Assembly (NCBI RefSeq): GCF_008153345.1
Contig: NZ_CP042818.1
Coordinates: 1,364,001 to 1,428,000, forward strand
DNA length: 64,000 bases
Direction of reading: 5' to 3'
From: Treponema phagedenis
GTDB taxonomy: Bacteria > Spirochaetota > Spirochaetia > Treponematales > Treponemataceae
Shown: one piece after another, positions 54,458 to 63,598 of the stretch
How positions within the stretch are numbered: position 1 is the stretch's first letter
Layout of the letters: each line of letters begins with the position of its first letter
Program-made: the position numbers and the translations under genes
Notes under the pieces: generated by a model
What the model was told of the DNA's origin: nothing
The model's database searches: none
Seen by the model: only the letters and a program-made list of their open reading frames with translations

Positions 54458-57298
54458 TTAAAGAGAATTTAATATTCGTTTTATTTCTCCGGACTTATTG
54501 TATCTGGGATTCTTTTGCAATAACTCTTCTAAAACCCTTCGTCCTTCAGACTTTTCATCGGAACTGATATATAGTTTTCCCAATTCATAATAAGAATCCC
54601 AGAGTTTTTCATTTAATGCAATGGATTGTTTATAAGCATCTTTTGCCTTTTCTTGCAGTCCGGCACCGACAAAAGCCCCCGCAAGATTCTGTCTTGCCAG
54701 TCCGTGTTTCGGTGCAATAGAAACCGCTTTTGCATAATGCTCTACCGATTTATCCCATCGGTTTTGAAGTCCGTAGAGCTTTCCTAAATTAGTATTTATT
54801 TCAAAATTATTCGGTTCAAGTCGATATGCAACGCTTAACTCTTGTTCCGCATCGGATAACTTGCCGGAATCCATATAAAGCTTACCGAGATTATTCCTCG
54901 GTTTAGCGTAATTTTTATCCAATCGGATAGCTTTTTCATAATTGATTAATGCAAGGTCTGTTTTCCCTGTTTTTTCTGCGGCAAGTGCATATGTATAGAC
55001 AAAGAGGGCATCGGAATTATTAAGTCCGGCAGCTCTTTCTGCATATGTAATTGCTTCTTCCGCTTTATCCATTTCGAGTAATACTGTTGCAAGATTATAA
55101 TACGTAATAGAATCTCGTGCACCGAGAGAAATAGCTTCACTAAAATGTTTTGCCGCTTGGGTGTTATTTCCCAGTTTTGCATATACTTGCGCCATTTCTT
55201 TTATCGCGGTTATATTCGCTGATTCTATTGAGAGGGCTTTTTGATAGTTTGAAATTGATGCTTGATAATTTCGCTTGTTATCTTGTATCCGTGCCAGTTC
55301 TATCCATGCACGAACATAATCGGGTTTAATCTTTGTTGCTTCTTGAAAAGCAGCAATAGCGGCGTCATTTGCATTTAAAATCTTGTTTACCAAACCGAGA
55401 TTAAAAAATGCCTGTTCAAATCGAGGATTCCCTTTACATGCCTTTTCAAAAGAGTTTCGCGCTTTTTGATAGCTTTTCGCTTCAAAATACCGTTTTCCAA
55501 GTTCATAATTATAAAGATAATTATCTGGATCTAATTGATGTGCGCTTTCCAACTCGGTTAAGGCCAAAATAGGATTTTTTTGTCCGTCCGCAATCTGTGA
55601 GTGCAGATAATGAGCGGAAGCTGATGAGTCTTTTGCGGCAAGAGATTGCTTGACATATACGGATGCGGAATCTAAGGCATTGCTCTTTAGTTGCGGGCTA
55701 TTGGTTTTTTCCCAAAACTTATACATAGCTTCAGCCATTTCTTTATATTTTGAGGCGGTAAAATTTTTTTCAGAAGAAGGCATTGCCCGTATTGCCTTAT
55801 TAAAAGAGGAAAGAGCTCCTTGATAATCTCCGTCCGCAGCCGCTTGTTTTCCTTGCCGCACATATTCGGTTACTTCCGCAATTTGTTTTTGAGATGTTTC
55901 GTTTTCTTGAGCAAGCTCTTGTGCTTTTCGCTCGGCTTCACGCTTTTGTGCCAACTCTTGCTGCGCTTTTCGCTCGGCTTCACGTTTTTGAGCGAGCTCT
56001 TGCTGCGCTTTTCGCTCTGCTTCACGCTTTTGTGCAAGCTCTTGCTGCGCTTTGCGCTCTGCTTCACGCTTTTGTGCAAGCTCTTGCTGCGCTTTTCGTT
56101 CGGCTTCACGCTTTTGAGCGAGTTCTTGTGCTTTGCGCTCTGCTTCACGCTTTTGTGCCAACTCTTGCTGCGCTTTTCGCTCTGCTTCACGCTTTTGTGC
56201 AAGCTCTTGTGCTTTTCGTTCGGCTTCACGTTTTTGTGCGAGCTCTTGTTGCGCTTTTCGCTCCGCTTCACGCTTTTGAGCGAGCTCTTGGGCTTTACGC
56301 TCGGCTTCACGTTTTTGAGCGAGCTCTTGCTGCGCTTTTCGCTCTGCTTCACGCTTTTGTGCAAGCTCTTGCTGCGCTTTGCGCTCTGCTTCACGCTTTT
56401 GAGCGAGTTCTTGTGCTTTGCGCTCTGCTTCACGCTTTTGTGCTAACTCTTGTGCTTTTCGCTCCGCTTCACGCTTTTGTGCTAACTCTTGTGCTTTGCG
56501 CTCCGCTTCACGCTTTTGTGCTAACTCTTGTGCTTTGCGCTCCGCTTCACGCTTTTGAGCGAGCTCTTGCTGCGCTTTGCGCTCGGCTTTACGCTTTTGT
56601 GCCAACTCTTGCTGCGCTTTGCGCTCTGCTTCACGCTTTTGTGCAAGCTCTTGTGCTTTTCGCTCGGCTTCACGTTTTTGAGCGAGCTCTTGCTGCGCTT
56701 TGCGCTCTGCTTCACGCTTTTGTGCAAGCTCTTGTGCTTTTCGTTCGGCTTCACGTTTTTGAGCGAGCTCTTGGGCTTTACGCTCCGCTTCACGTTTTTG
56801 TGCTAATCCCGTTTGACTTGATGTTTCTATTGCGGCTATCGTATTAGTTGAGCCTTTTTGCAAATCGGTTTCTTTATAAGAAGTATTGCCAGAAGACGGG
56901 ACGTTTTGTTTTTCGGATGATAATGCGTTTTGAGAATCTGTATTTTGAGCGCCGTCAAGCTGTATACCGCCTGAAGTTTTTCCGCTTGCTCCCGCATTTT
57001 TTGCAAGCGCCAGGTTTGCTTCCTGAGCCTGCCTGAAAAGCTCATCTTCACCCATATCTATCTCAGATTGAGTTTTTTCACCGAGTATACTTTTTCCCTC
57101 TTGTTCCGCAAGCCATGCCAATTCTTCGGCAATTTTCTTTTCATCATCAGTAGTGTCTTTCCCCGAAGGATTTACTGACGCAATCGGTAGTTCCTGATTT
57201 TTTGATTTTGAAAAAAATAAAAAATATCCGCCGATAAGTAATAAACAAAGCAGTATACCTGCTCCCACTGCAATTAAAAATTTTTGTAAATTATTCAA
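54458..57298 (-). CDS. Membrane-anchored TPR protein with 22 tandem 13/14-residue charged repeats
   Basis: About 946 residues. An N-terminal transmembrane helix (about residues 8-30) is followed by a polar region, then 22 near-identical units LAQKREAERKAQ(Q)E of 13 or 14 residues (nucleotides about 55910-56808), then about ten TPR motifs (for example YNLGLVNK..., YYNLATVLLEMDKAEEAI) to the end. The repeat block should form a long charged helix or coiled coil, the TPR block a binding platform. The true start is TTG 57298, with GGAGG 9 bases upstream, overlapping the end of the preceding TPR gene by 8 bases. Repeat number is probably variable. Confidence 0.85.
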   Translation of the reverse strand: MNNLQKFLIAVGAGILLCLLLIGGYFLFFSKSKNQELPIASVNPSGKDTTDDEKKIAEELAWLAEQEGKSILGEKTQSEIDMGEDELFRQAQEANLALAKNAGASGKTSGGIQLDGAQNTDSQNALSSEKQNVPSSGNTSYKETDLQKGSTNTIAAIETSSQTGLAQKREAERKAQELAQKREAERKAQELAQKREAERKAQQELAQKREAERKAQELAQKREAERKAQQELAQKRKAERKAQQELAQKREAERKAQELAQKREAERKAQELAQKREAERKAQELAQKREAERKAQELAQKREAERKAQQELAQKREAERKAQQELAQKREAERKAQELAQKREAERKAQQELAQKREAERKAQELAQKREAERKAQQELAQKREAERKAQELAQKREAERKAQQELAQKREAERKAQQELAQKREAERKAQQELAQKREAERKAQQELAQKREAERKAQELAQENETSQKQIAEVTEYVRQGKQAAADGDYQGALSSFNKAIRAMPSSEKNFTASKYKEMAEAMYKFWEKTNSPQLKSNALDSASVYVKQSLAAKDSSASAHYLHSQIADGQKNPILALTELESAHQLDPDNYLYNYELGKRYFEAKSYQKARNSFEKACKGNPRFEQAFFNLGLVNKILNANDAAIAAFQEATKIKPDYVRAWIELARIQDNKRNYQASISNYQKALSIESANITAIKEMAQVYAKLGNNTQAAKHFSEAISLGARDSITYYNLATVLLEMDKAEEAITYAERAAGLNNSDALFVYTYALAAEKTGKTDLALINYEKAIRLDKNYAKPRNNLGKLYMDSGKLSDAEQELSVAYRLEPNNFEINTNLGKLYGLQNRWDKSVEHYAKAVSIAPKHGLARQNLAGAFVGAGLQEKAKDAYKQSIALNEKLWDSYYELGKLYISSDEKSEGRRVLEELLQKNPRYNKSGEIKRILNSL
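55910..56808 (-). repeat. Tandem 39/42-base coding repeat, 22 units
   Basis: 22 units of 39 or 42 bases encode LAQKREAERKAQE or the same with an extra Gln. Unit 6 carries a Lys for Glu change. Units differ by synonymous changes (for example CGC/CGT, AGC/GGC-type antisense positions). The repeat keeps other frames open by chance. Confidence 0.95.
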
Positions 57299-58031
57299 GT
57301 TTATAATCCTCCGAGTAGTTAATAGTATCTTCAGATCCGGCTGAAATTGAATCCGCATCTTTTCCGTCTTGTAAGGATGTTTCTAATGAATCCCGCAAGT
57401 TTTTATATCGTTCTTCGGCAAGCCTTTTTTCTTCCGCTTCGGCAGCTTTACGAGCCTCTTCACGAATTTTTACAATTTCAATTTCGTGTTGACGCGCTTC
57501 AAGCAAAGATATCATTCGCTGGATAGAAGGTCTTTGAGAAGAATCAAAATCCAAATTTAAGTATGTTTTATAATCCTGTAAAGCTTTATCATACTCTTCT
57601 TGTTTCATATAGGTATTAGCCCGGTTTAAAACAGCGGGCGCAAAGGAGCTTTTTTTTGTCAAAGTTTCAGTAAAAGATTTTTCTGCATCGGTATATCGGT
57701 TTTGCATAAAAAATGCGTTTCCGAGGTTGTAATCATACAGGTATGAATCTCCCCCTGCACCTTCTTTGCCTTTTTGTAGCCAGTAAATGGCATCCACATA
57801 TTTTCCTGTTTGCAAATAGGCAACCCCAAGATAGAGATGTACGTGCATATTTGAAGGATCTTCTTGAGAAGCTTTAAATAAAAGCGAGACCGCTTTATCC
57901 GGCTCATGCTGCATTAAAAGCTTTTTTCCTTCATTAAAGTAGTCAAAGGCAACCAGCGGTTTAGAAAAAAAACACAGTGTACAAAAAATTGCTATTTTTA
58001 TAACAAGTATATACTTGCGCGTCTTATACAT
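57291..58031 (-). CDS. Exported TPR protein
   Basis: 246 residues with a signal peptide (about residues 8-27, ending KPLVAFD) and several TPR motifs: FNEGKKLLMQHEPDKAVSLL, YLGVAYLQTGKYVDAIYWL, YNLGNAFFMQNRYTDAEKSF and RANTYMKQEEYDKALQDY. A charged helical tail (EIVKIREEARKAAEAEEKRL) resembles the start of its downstream neighbour's repeat block. GGAGG lies 9 bases before the ATG. It overlaps the start of the repeat-containing TPR gene and is transcribed divergently from another TPR gene 36 bases away. Confidence 0.8.
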   Translation of the reverse strand: MYKTRKYILVIKIAIFCTLCFFSKPLVAFDYFNEGKKLLMQHEPDKAVSLLFKASQEDPSNMHVHLYLGVAYLQTGKYVDAIYWLQKGKEGAGGDSYLYDYNLGNAFFMQNRYTDAEKSFTETLTKKSSFAPAVLNRANTYMKQEEYDKALQDYKTYLNLDFDSSQRPSIQRMISLLEARQHEIEIVKIREEARKAAEAEEKRLAEERYKNLRDSLETSLQDGKDADSISAGSEDTINYSEDYKLE

Positions 58032-58060
58032 TTGACATTCCTCCGTAAAAACTATACCAT
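58032..58060 (+). promoter_or_regulatory. Promoter in the divergent TPR intergenic, leaderless candidate
   Basis: TTGACA (58032-58037), 17-base spacer, TACCAT (58055-58060), then ATG at 58068, 7 bases later. The spacer contains the complement of the minus-strand gene's Shine-Dalgarno, so the two genes share regulatory bases. Confidence 0.5.
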
Positions 58061-58067
58061 AAAGAAT

Positions 58068-59450
58068 ATGCCAACGATGTATTTAATAAGTTTAATCGCC
58101 GTACTCTCTTTAAGCATTGTTTTTTTGCTGGTGTTTCTTTTAAAAACTTTTTTAGCGCCTCATAAGATAACCCGAATTGAAAAAAATATCAATGCGGGAA
58201 GATATACAAATGCAATTAAACAGGCAAAGTCCGCACTTGCAAAAAATCCACAAAATTTTGCTGCGCGATATCTTTTGGGAAAAGCATATTTAGCTGATGA
58301 TAAGCCTGAGCTTGCATTAGCTGAATTTAAAATAATAGGAAAAACAAAAGTTTTTACTAATATAAAAGAAGAGATTGAGTTTCGATCTACTATAGCCCGT
58401 TTGTATCTTAAATTTGATCAGCCTGAAGAAGCATTAAAAGAGTATGCATTATTAGTAAAGCTGGATCCGCATTGTGCGGATTTTCATTACTGTATCGGAC
58501 AGCTTTTTGAACAAAAAAACATGAGTGATATGGCTATAAATTATTATAAAAGAGCTATTGATTTGAATCCGAAACATGCGCCGGCATATGCGGCTTTGGG
58601 GCTTTTATATTTTAGGAGCGGTCTTTTATCGGATGCAAAAGAGGCAATTGATACCGTGTTAAAATTCGGTCCGGATAACACGGATGCCTTATACTATCAG
58701 GGACGTCTTTTGCGGGAAACAAAAGACTATGCACATGCACTTACCGCGCTGGAAAAAGCGGCGCGAGATCCCGCATTGCGAAAAAAATGCTTTATTGAAA
58801 AGGGCAGATGCTATTTAGAAGCTCAAAGCACTGAAAAGGCGCTCTTTGAATTTGAACGGGCTTTAAAACTGACAAAACAGGATGATAGTCCCGCCACTTT
58901 GCAGCTCCGTTATTTTTTAGCCGCATGTTATGAAAAACAAAGAGAATTTGATAAGGCAATTGAACAATGGCAGCTTATCCGCGCGGTTTCTCCTCATTTT
59001 AAAGACATTGCCGAAAAACTTTCTCAATATCAGGGACTTCAATCAAATGATCATATGAAGGAATATTTGACACTTTCATCCGTTGACTTTATACGACTTT
59101 GCACAGTTATTGCGGAGCAGGCATTTAAATTGCATGTAAAATCTCAAAAAGAGATGAAGCAAGGCTGTATTATTGTCGGGACGCCTGCTGAAGCGGAGAA
59201 GTGGAGTAATGTCCGGGCTCAGCCTAAAATTATTGTTTTTTTTCGCGATTCTGAAATAATTACTGACAGTTTTTTACGGTCTTTACTGGAACAAATGAAA
59301 ACAAAAGCTTTCACTCGCGGTATTGTTGTTTCGCCTTCGGGCTTTTCCCGATCGGCAATAAGTTTTGCTGAAACAAGGCCGATAGATCTCATAGATGAGG
59401 ATAGTTTTAAGCAGCTTTTGGAAAATGCGGAAATAGCATTTAAACATTGA
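58068..59450 (+). CDS. Membrane-anchored TPR protein
   Basis: About 460 residues: an N-terminal transmembrane helix (residues 4-27) and 7-8 TPR motifs (for example AARYLLGKAYLADDKPELAL, FHYCIGQLFEQKNMSDMAIN, PAYAALGLLYFRSGLLSDAKEA). The C-terminal part from about residue 340 has a restriction-endonuclease-like alpha/beta pattern (REDSEI..., MKTKAFTRGIVVSPSGFSRSAISFA, ...IDLIDEDSFKQLL), recalling Mrr-cat-like domains, but the catalytic residues are not evident. Met 58068 is preferred to an upstream TTG because the -10 box is 7 bases before it. Next gene starts within 12 bases. Confidence 0.75.
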   Translation: MPTMYLISLIAVLSLSIVFLLVFLLKTFLAPHKITRIEKNINAGRYTNAIKQAKSALAKNPQNFAARYLLGKAYLADDKPELALAEFKIIGKTKVFTNIKEEIEFRSTIARLYLKFDQPEEALKEYALLVKLDPHCADFHYCIGQLFEQKNMSDMAINYYKRAIDLNPKHAPAYAALGLLYFRSGLLSDAKEAIDTVLKFGPDNTDALYYQGRLLRETKDYAHALTALEKAARDPALRKKCFIEKGRCYLEAQSTEKALFEFERALKLTKQDDSPATLQLRYFLAACYEKQREFDKAIEQWQLIRAVSPHFKDIAEKLSQYQGLQSNDHMKEYLTLSSVDFIRLCTVIAEQAFKLHVKSQKEMKQGCIIVGTPAEAEKWSNVRAQPKIIVFFRDSEIITDSFLRSLLEQMKTKAFTRGIVVSPSGFSRSAISFAETRPIDLIDEDSFKQLLENAEIAFKH

Positions 59451-59461
59451 CAGGGATGTGT

Positions 59462-60133
59462 ATGAAAATTCTTTGCGTTTCCGATGAAATTGATGCCCTT
59501 GTTTACAACCACAATATAAGGGGGCGATATGCGGATATTGATTTGATTATTTCCGCAGGAGATCTTCCGATGGAATATTTGGAATTTATTGTTTCATCTT
59601 TGAATAAACCGCTTCTTTTTGTATTCGGGAATCATAATTTAAATGAATTTCCGTATTACCATGGGACATCTTCTCATCAATTAATGTATATTAATAAGAG
59701 AGAAAATCTTGATTTCGGATTTGGATCAACGTATATCGGATTTAAAATAAAACGAGAATCGGAGCTCATTATCATGGGAGTTTCAGGTTCAATGCGTTAT
59801 AATAATGGGCTTTGTCAATATACGGAAGCCCAGATGTTCAGAAAAATTCTACGCCTCATTCCGCGCCTTTTTATCAATAAAATACGATACGGCAGATATT
59901 TGGATATTTTAGTAACTCATGCGCCGCCTTTGGGTATTCATGATAAAGAAGACCTTTGCCATAAAGGATTTAAATGTTTTTTATGGTTTATGAGAAAATT
60001 TAAACCGCGTTTTTTACTTCATGGGCATATACATCTTTACGATTTACAGGAAAAACGGGTAACAAAATATCATGAAACAACGGTTATCAATGTATATAGC
60101 CAATATATTTTAGATACGGAAGAAGAGTCATGA
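59462..60133 (+). CDS. Metallophosphoesterase
   Basis: About 223 residues of the calcineurin-like phosphoesterase superfamily. Metal-binding motifs in order: SDEIDALVYNHN (weak first motif), LIISAGDLPMEYL (GD), FVFGNHNLNEF (GNH), LVTHAPPLGIHD and LLHGHIHLYD (GHIH). The first DxH is replaced by SDEID, so one ligand may be missing or altered. Substrate is unknown. It overlaps the next gene by 4 bases. Start at ATG 59462 follows AGGGA; an earlier TTG/ATG is possible. Confidence 0.8.
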   Translation: MKILCVSDEIDALVYNHNIRGRYADIDLIISAGDLPMEYLEFIVSSLNKPLLFVFGNHNLNEFPYYHGTSSHQLMYINKRENLDFGFGSTYIGFKIKRESELIIMGVSGSMRYNNGLCQYTEAQMFRKILRLIPRLFINKIRYGRYLDILVTHAPPLGIHDKEDLCHKGFKCFLWFMRKFKPRFLLHGHIHLYDLQEKRVTKYHETTVINVYSQYILDTEEES

Positions 60134-61074
60134 ATTTCGAAATTGTACGGCAAACAGCATCTGAAGATTTTAATAAAGCAAGAAACAAAGCCTTATTGAA
60201 TGAAATACAAAATTTCATGAATCCCGATAAAAGAAGGCTTATCTCTTTTAATGATTTAAAAAAAATACTTAAACCGAAAAACGAAGTATATGTGGGAATG
60301 AAAACTGTTCCAATCAAAAAAATTGTAGGTAGTGAAGGGCGATATCATGATTTTGATAACCATTTCTTGCCTCGCTCTAATATGCTGCGTCGGCGTTGGG
60401 AGCGGGTTGACCAAGCGCATTTATCAGATATTATTCTTCCTCCTATTCAGCTGTATGAATTGGCAGGGCTTTACTTTGTCAGAGACGGCAATCATCGGGT
60501 GTCGGTTGCAAAGGCTCAAGGAATAGAATTTATTGATGCCGAGATTATTTCTTTGCAAAGTGAAATTGTATTACCGACCGATGTTCGTCCCGATACGCTG
60601 GTGCCTGTTGTCATTCATTATGAAAAGCGAATTTTTTATGCACAAACAAATTTCGGAGATATTACCGATTATTGGGATTTAAATTTTACGGAAACAGGAC
60701 GATATGATGTTATCTATAATCATATTCTTGTACATAAATATTTTCTCAATGAGCAAAGAAATAAGCAAAATCAATCCGAAGAGCTGCCTTTTAATGATGT
60801 AATTCTTTCATGGTTTCAAACAGTGTATACTCCCACAGTTGAAGTGATCAGAAAATATGGGATTTTATCGGAATTTAAAAGAAGAACAGAAAGCGATATT
60901 TATGTATGGCTGGTAAAGCACTGGGATGAGTTAAAACAAAAATACGGAGCCAACTTCAGTCTTGATGATGCGGGAAAAGATTTTGTGCAAGCGGTAAAAA
61001 AGCAGCAAGAAGGTTTTTTTAAACGACTGAAAAATTTTGCGGCAAATAGATTTCTTTTCAGAAAAAACAACTAA
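60130..61074 (+). CDS. ParB-like nuclease-domain protein
   Basis: 314 residues. The N-terminal half holds a ParB/Srx-type fold: VPIKKIVGSEGRYHDFDNHF, then the signature GLYFVRDGNHRVSVAKAQGI near residue 118, a GxHR-type nucleotide/DNA-binding loop. The C-terminal half is helical and acidic and not recognised. Such proteins may bind DNA or act as CTP/ATP-dependent regulators, but nothing here shows which. It overlaps the metallophosphoesterase stop (ATGA), suggesting a coupled function. Confidence 0.7.
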   Translation: MNFEIVRQTASEDFNKARNKALLNEIQNFMNPDKRRLISFNDLKKILKPKNEVYVGMKTVPIKKIVGSEGRYHDFDNHFLPRSNMLRRRWERVDQAHLSDIILPPIQLYELAGLYFVRDGNHRVSVAKAQGIEFIDAEIISLQSEIVLPTDVRPDTLVPVVIHYEKRIFYAQTNFGDITDYWDLNFTETGRYDVIYNHILVHKYFLNEQRNKQNQSEELPFNDVILSWFQTVYTPTVEVIRKYGILSEFKRRTESDIYVWLVKHWDELKQKYGANFSLDDAGKDFVQAVKKQQEGFFKRLKNFAANRFLFRKNN

Positions 61075-61329
61075 AATATCACCGATAAGTTTTGCATTTT
61101 ATTATTTTAACCGTTTTAAAAACATCGAAAAACCGGTATTATCTCAGGACAAAAAAACGAAAACTTATTTTTGGAATTTATTTTGATTTACTGAAATTAA
61201 AAACAATTTACGGTAAATTCCGAGAACGGGATGCTAAAATTTGCCGCAAGCCTATACATTTAAACAATACTTTCCGCCGCCTACCGTTCTATAAATTAAC
61301 TTGCGGTGATAGTAAATCGAAGTATTAAT

Positions 61330-61440
61330 TCAGCATTCCTATGGTAAATTGCTCACTGTTGTCAAACCCACAGGTTTGGTTTTGCCATGGAAGTCAAAAC
61401 TCCAATAGAAGTTTTTATGGATTTTGTGTATCCGTGTCTA
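61330..61440 (-). repeat. MITE fragment, copy 13
   Basis: Contains GCATTCCTATGGTAAATTGC, the hairpin GGTTTTGCCATGGAAGTCAAAACT and ends close to CTAGTTTAACTTGACAA (61439-61455), a 17-base match to 20860-20876. The surrounding 61075-61549 gap holds no convincing gene. Confidence 0.55.
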
Positions 61441-61512
61441 GTTTAACTTGACAATTCAGGAAATTTTTTACGATTTGTATTATTAAAATTCGTGCTCTTG
61501 CGTGTATATACC

Positions 61513-61541
61513 TTGACGCTAATACTTATAGATGATAATAT
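61513..61541 (+). promoter_or_regulatory. Promoter of the phosphatase gene, leaderless candidate
   Basis: TTGACG (61513-61518), 17-base spacer, TAATAT (61536-61541), ATG at 61550. Only 8 bases separate the -10 box from the start and no Shine-Dalgarno is visible. Confidence 0.55.
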
Positions 61542-61549
61542 GCTGAATT

Positions 61550-63211
61550 ATGGATAATTTTATCAGGTTTTTGCTTATATGCATTCCTATGATATATCTT
61601 CTTTTTACATTTTATATAGTTTCTATTCTTTTTAATAAAAAAATACGAAAAACCGTATCGGTTTTGCCGGTAGGAATACTTGTCTGCAGCGTCTTAAATA
61701 TTTTTGCAGCGCTCATTGCTTTTTTTTCCCATAATATTCTTTTTTTAGTGTTGGGAGTGGCGGCAAGCGTTTTTATTCTTTTTATTTTTACCTTTCGTTT
61801 TAAGCAAATCCAAGTGCGGGAATTTGAACGGGAAGAACAAGCTACCCGAGAAGCGCAGGAAATGTTGGAAGGTAATAATGCTGCCGATGAGACATACCTA
61901 AGAGCAAAGGCTCTTTTTCCTGTCGGAAATAAATTTATTGCTCATGCAGCGGAAATGTTACGAGACAGAAAAGATGTTTCCGCTACTTTAGCCTTCATTA
62001 ATCAAGTAATGATTGAGCAGATGTATGCGGACGGCGGAGTTATTCTTATTGCCGATGACTTTGAGGATTTTTTGGCGGTTAAAGCATTAGAAGGTAATTT
62101 TCCTCCCCCGTATAAGTTGCCCGATGATGTTCCGCATAAGATAGAGCGAGTCAGAACAAATTTTAAATACGCTGAATTTAAGCTTGAAAATTCAATTTTC
62201 GGAGAAGCTGCAACAAGCGGTGTTCCTATTTTAATACAAGACGGAACCCAAGATGAGCGAGTTTATAATAATGGTCCTGAGTCTTTTTTATTGCCGGGCA
62301 GTTATCTTATCCTTCCGATGATTTCAAAAGGAAACGTAACCGGTATTATCGGTTTGTCGCGCGATTCCGGAAATGTTCCTTTTACCGAAACCGATGTGGA
62401 AATTGCGGAAATGCTTGCTAATTATGTAACGGAAGCCTTAAACCTTATTGATGCTTTGCAGGAAGAAGCGGAGCTCACCGCCATTGAAAACGAAATGGCT
62501 ATGGCAAGTAAAATTCAAAATATTTTACTGCCGAAAAAGCTTGTCGATACACCGAGCCTTTCATTCGGGCTTTATGCAAAGCAGGCAAAAGGCGTTTGTT
62601 CTGATTATTATGACGTGATTAGATCGCAGGAAGATCGCAGTTTTATTATTGTTTTCGATGTTGCGGGAAAGAGCATTCAAGCTGTTATTGTTATGATTAT
62701 GATTCGTGCAATTATTTATCTTTTAACAAGCACCAAACAATCTACATTAACCCTTTTGGACGCGCTTAACAAGGGAATTACCGGAAAAATATCTATTGAC
62801 CACTATGCCGGTGTGTCTTTTTTAACATATTTGCATAATGAAAAAGCAATTGAGTATGCAAGTGCCGGAAATCAAGCCTTACTTATTTGGCGAAATAAAA
62901 CAAATAAACTTGAAATGATAACACAGGCAACCGATCCCATCGGAGTCAGCGTTAAATCTATTTATACAGTAAAAAAATTACCTTTTACGGAAAATGATAT
63001 TGCAATATTATATACAGATGGTATAATAGAAGCATTGAATTCTGAAGGTTCGCAGTTCTCACTACAGTCAGTATCCAATGTTATTGCAAAAAATAAAGAT
63101 CTCCGCGCTAAGGAGATTGCAAAAAAATTGAATGAGCAAATTACACAGTTCATGGGAAAAGCTTTACCGCGTGATGATCAAACATTCGTGGTGGTAAAGG
63201 CTAAAAACTAG
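61550..63211 (+). CDS. GAF-domain PP2C-type phosphatase (SpoIIE/RsbU-like)
   Basis: 553 residues: two N-terminal transmembrane helices (about 5-30 and 37-80), a GAF sensor domain (about 130-295) and a C-terminal PP2C/SpoIIE phosphatase domain with SDYYDVIRSQEDRSFIIVFDVAGKS (metal-binding Asp), NKGITGK and ILYTDGIIEA and LPRDDQTFVVVK. Such phosphatases dephosphorylate STAS antagonists to free a sigma factor, which fits the STAS and anti-sigma genes that follow. What the GAF domain senses is unknown. Confidence 0.88.
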   Translation: MDNFIRFLLICIPMIYLLFTFYIVSILFNKKIRKTVSVLPVGILVCSVLNIFAALIAFFSHNILFLVLGVAASVFILFIFTFRFKQIQVREFEREEQATREAQEMLEGNNAADETYLRAKALFPVGNKFIAHAAEMLRDRKDVSATLAFINQVMIEQMYADGGVILIADDFEDFLAVKALEGNFPPPYKLPDDVPHKIERVRTNFKYAEFKLENSIFGEAATSGVPILIQDGTQDERVYNNGPESFLLPGSYLILPMISKGNVTGIIGLSRDSGNVPFTETDVEIAEMLANYVTEALNLIDALQEEAELTAIENEMAMASKIQNILLPKKLVDTPSLSFGLYAKQAKGVCSDYYDVIRSQEDRSFIIVFDVAGKSIQAVIVMIMIRAIIYLLTSTKQSTLTLLDALNKGITGKISIDHYAGVSFLTYLHNEKAIEYASAGNQALLIWRNKTNKLEMITQATDPIGVSVKSIYTVKKLPFTENDIAILYTDGIIEALNSEGSQFSLQSVSNVIAKNKDLRAKEIAKKLNEQITQFMGKALPRDDQTFVVVKAKN

Positions 63212-63240
63212 ATATATAATGATAAAGGAGTATCTACAGC

Positions 63241-63579
63241 ATGGAACTTAAAATCCGAAAAAATCGAGAGGTTTACATAGTAGATGTAAGCGGAGAGATG
63301 GATCTGTACAACTCTTACAAGCTCAAAGAGCTTGTTATGAAAATGCTTGAGCGCCAGGTGCAATGTGTTATTATTAATCTTGAAGAAGTTGATTATATCG
63401 ACTCCTCAGGTATTGGGGCTTTAATTTATATCTGCTCAACAATGAAGAAGATGAGTTTAAAGCTTTTTATAACTAATATCCACGGATCGGTTAAAAAGGT
63501 TATAGAGCTTACTAAATTAATGGGATATTTTCCTATTACTAATAGTTTGGAAGAAGCTCTTCAAAAAATGGAAGATTAA
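63241..63579 (+). CDS. Anti-sigma factor antagonist, STAS domain
   Basis: 112-residue single STAS domain. The phosphorylatable Ser lies in EEVDYIDSSGIGALIYI (DSSG), as in SpoIIAA/RsbV. It would be phosphorylated by the anti-sigma kinase and dephosphorylated by the phosphatase encoded upstream. AAGGAG precedes the ATG by 8 bases; 30 bases separate it from the phosphatase gene and 19 from the next gene. Confidence 0.93.
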   Translation: MELKIRKNREVYIVDVSGEMDLYNSYKLKELVMKMLERQVQCVIINLEEVDYIDSSGIGALIYICSTMKKMSLKLFITNIHGSVKKVIELTKLMGYFPITNSLEEALQKMED

Positions 63580-63598
63580 TTTTTAAGGAGGATTAATT

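Noticed and set aside
55820..56847. Long open frames on the plus strand and another minus frame across the TPR repeat
   Set aside because: They are by-products of a repeat whose unit is a multiple of three, which keeps all frames free of stops; composition is Leu/Phe-rich nonsense.
61092..61328. 78-codon open frame between the ParB-like gene and the phosphatase
   Set aside because: No Shine-Dalgarno and basic, low-complexity content; it ends in MITE sequence.
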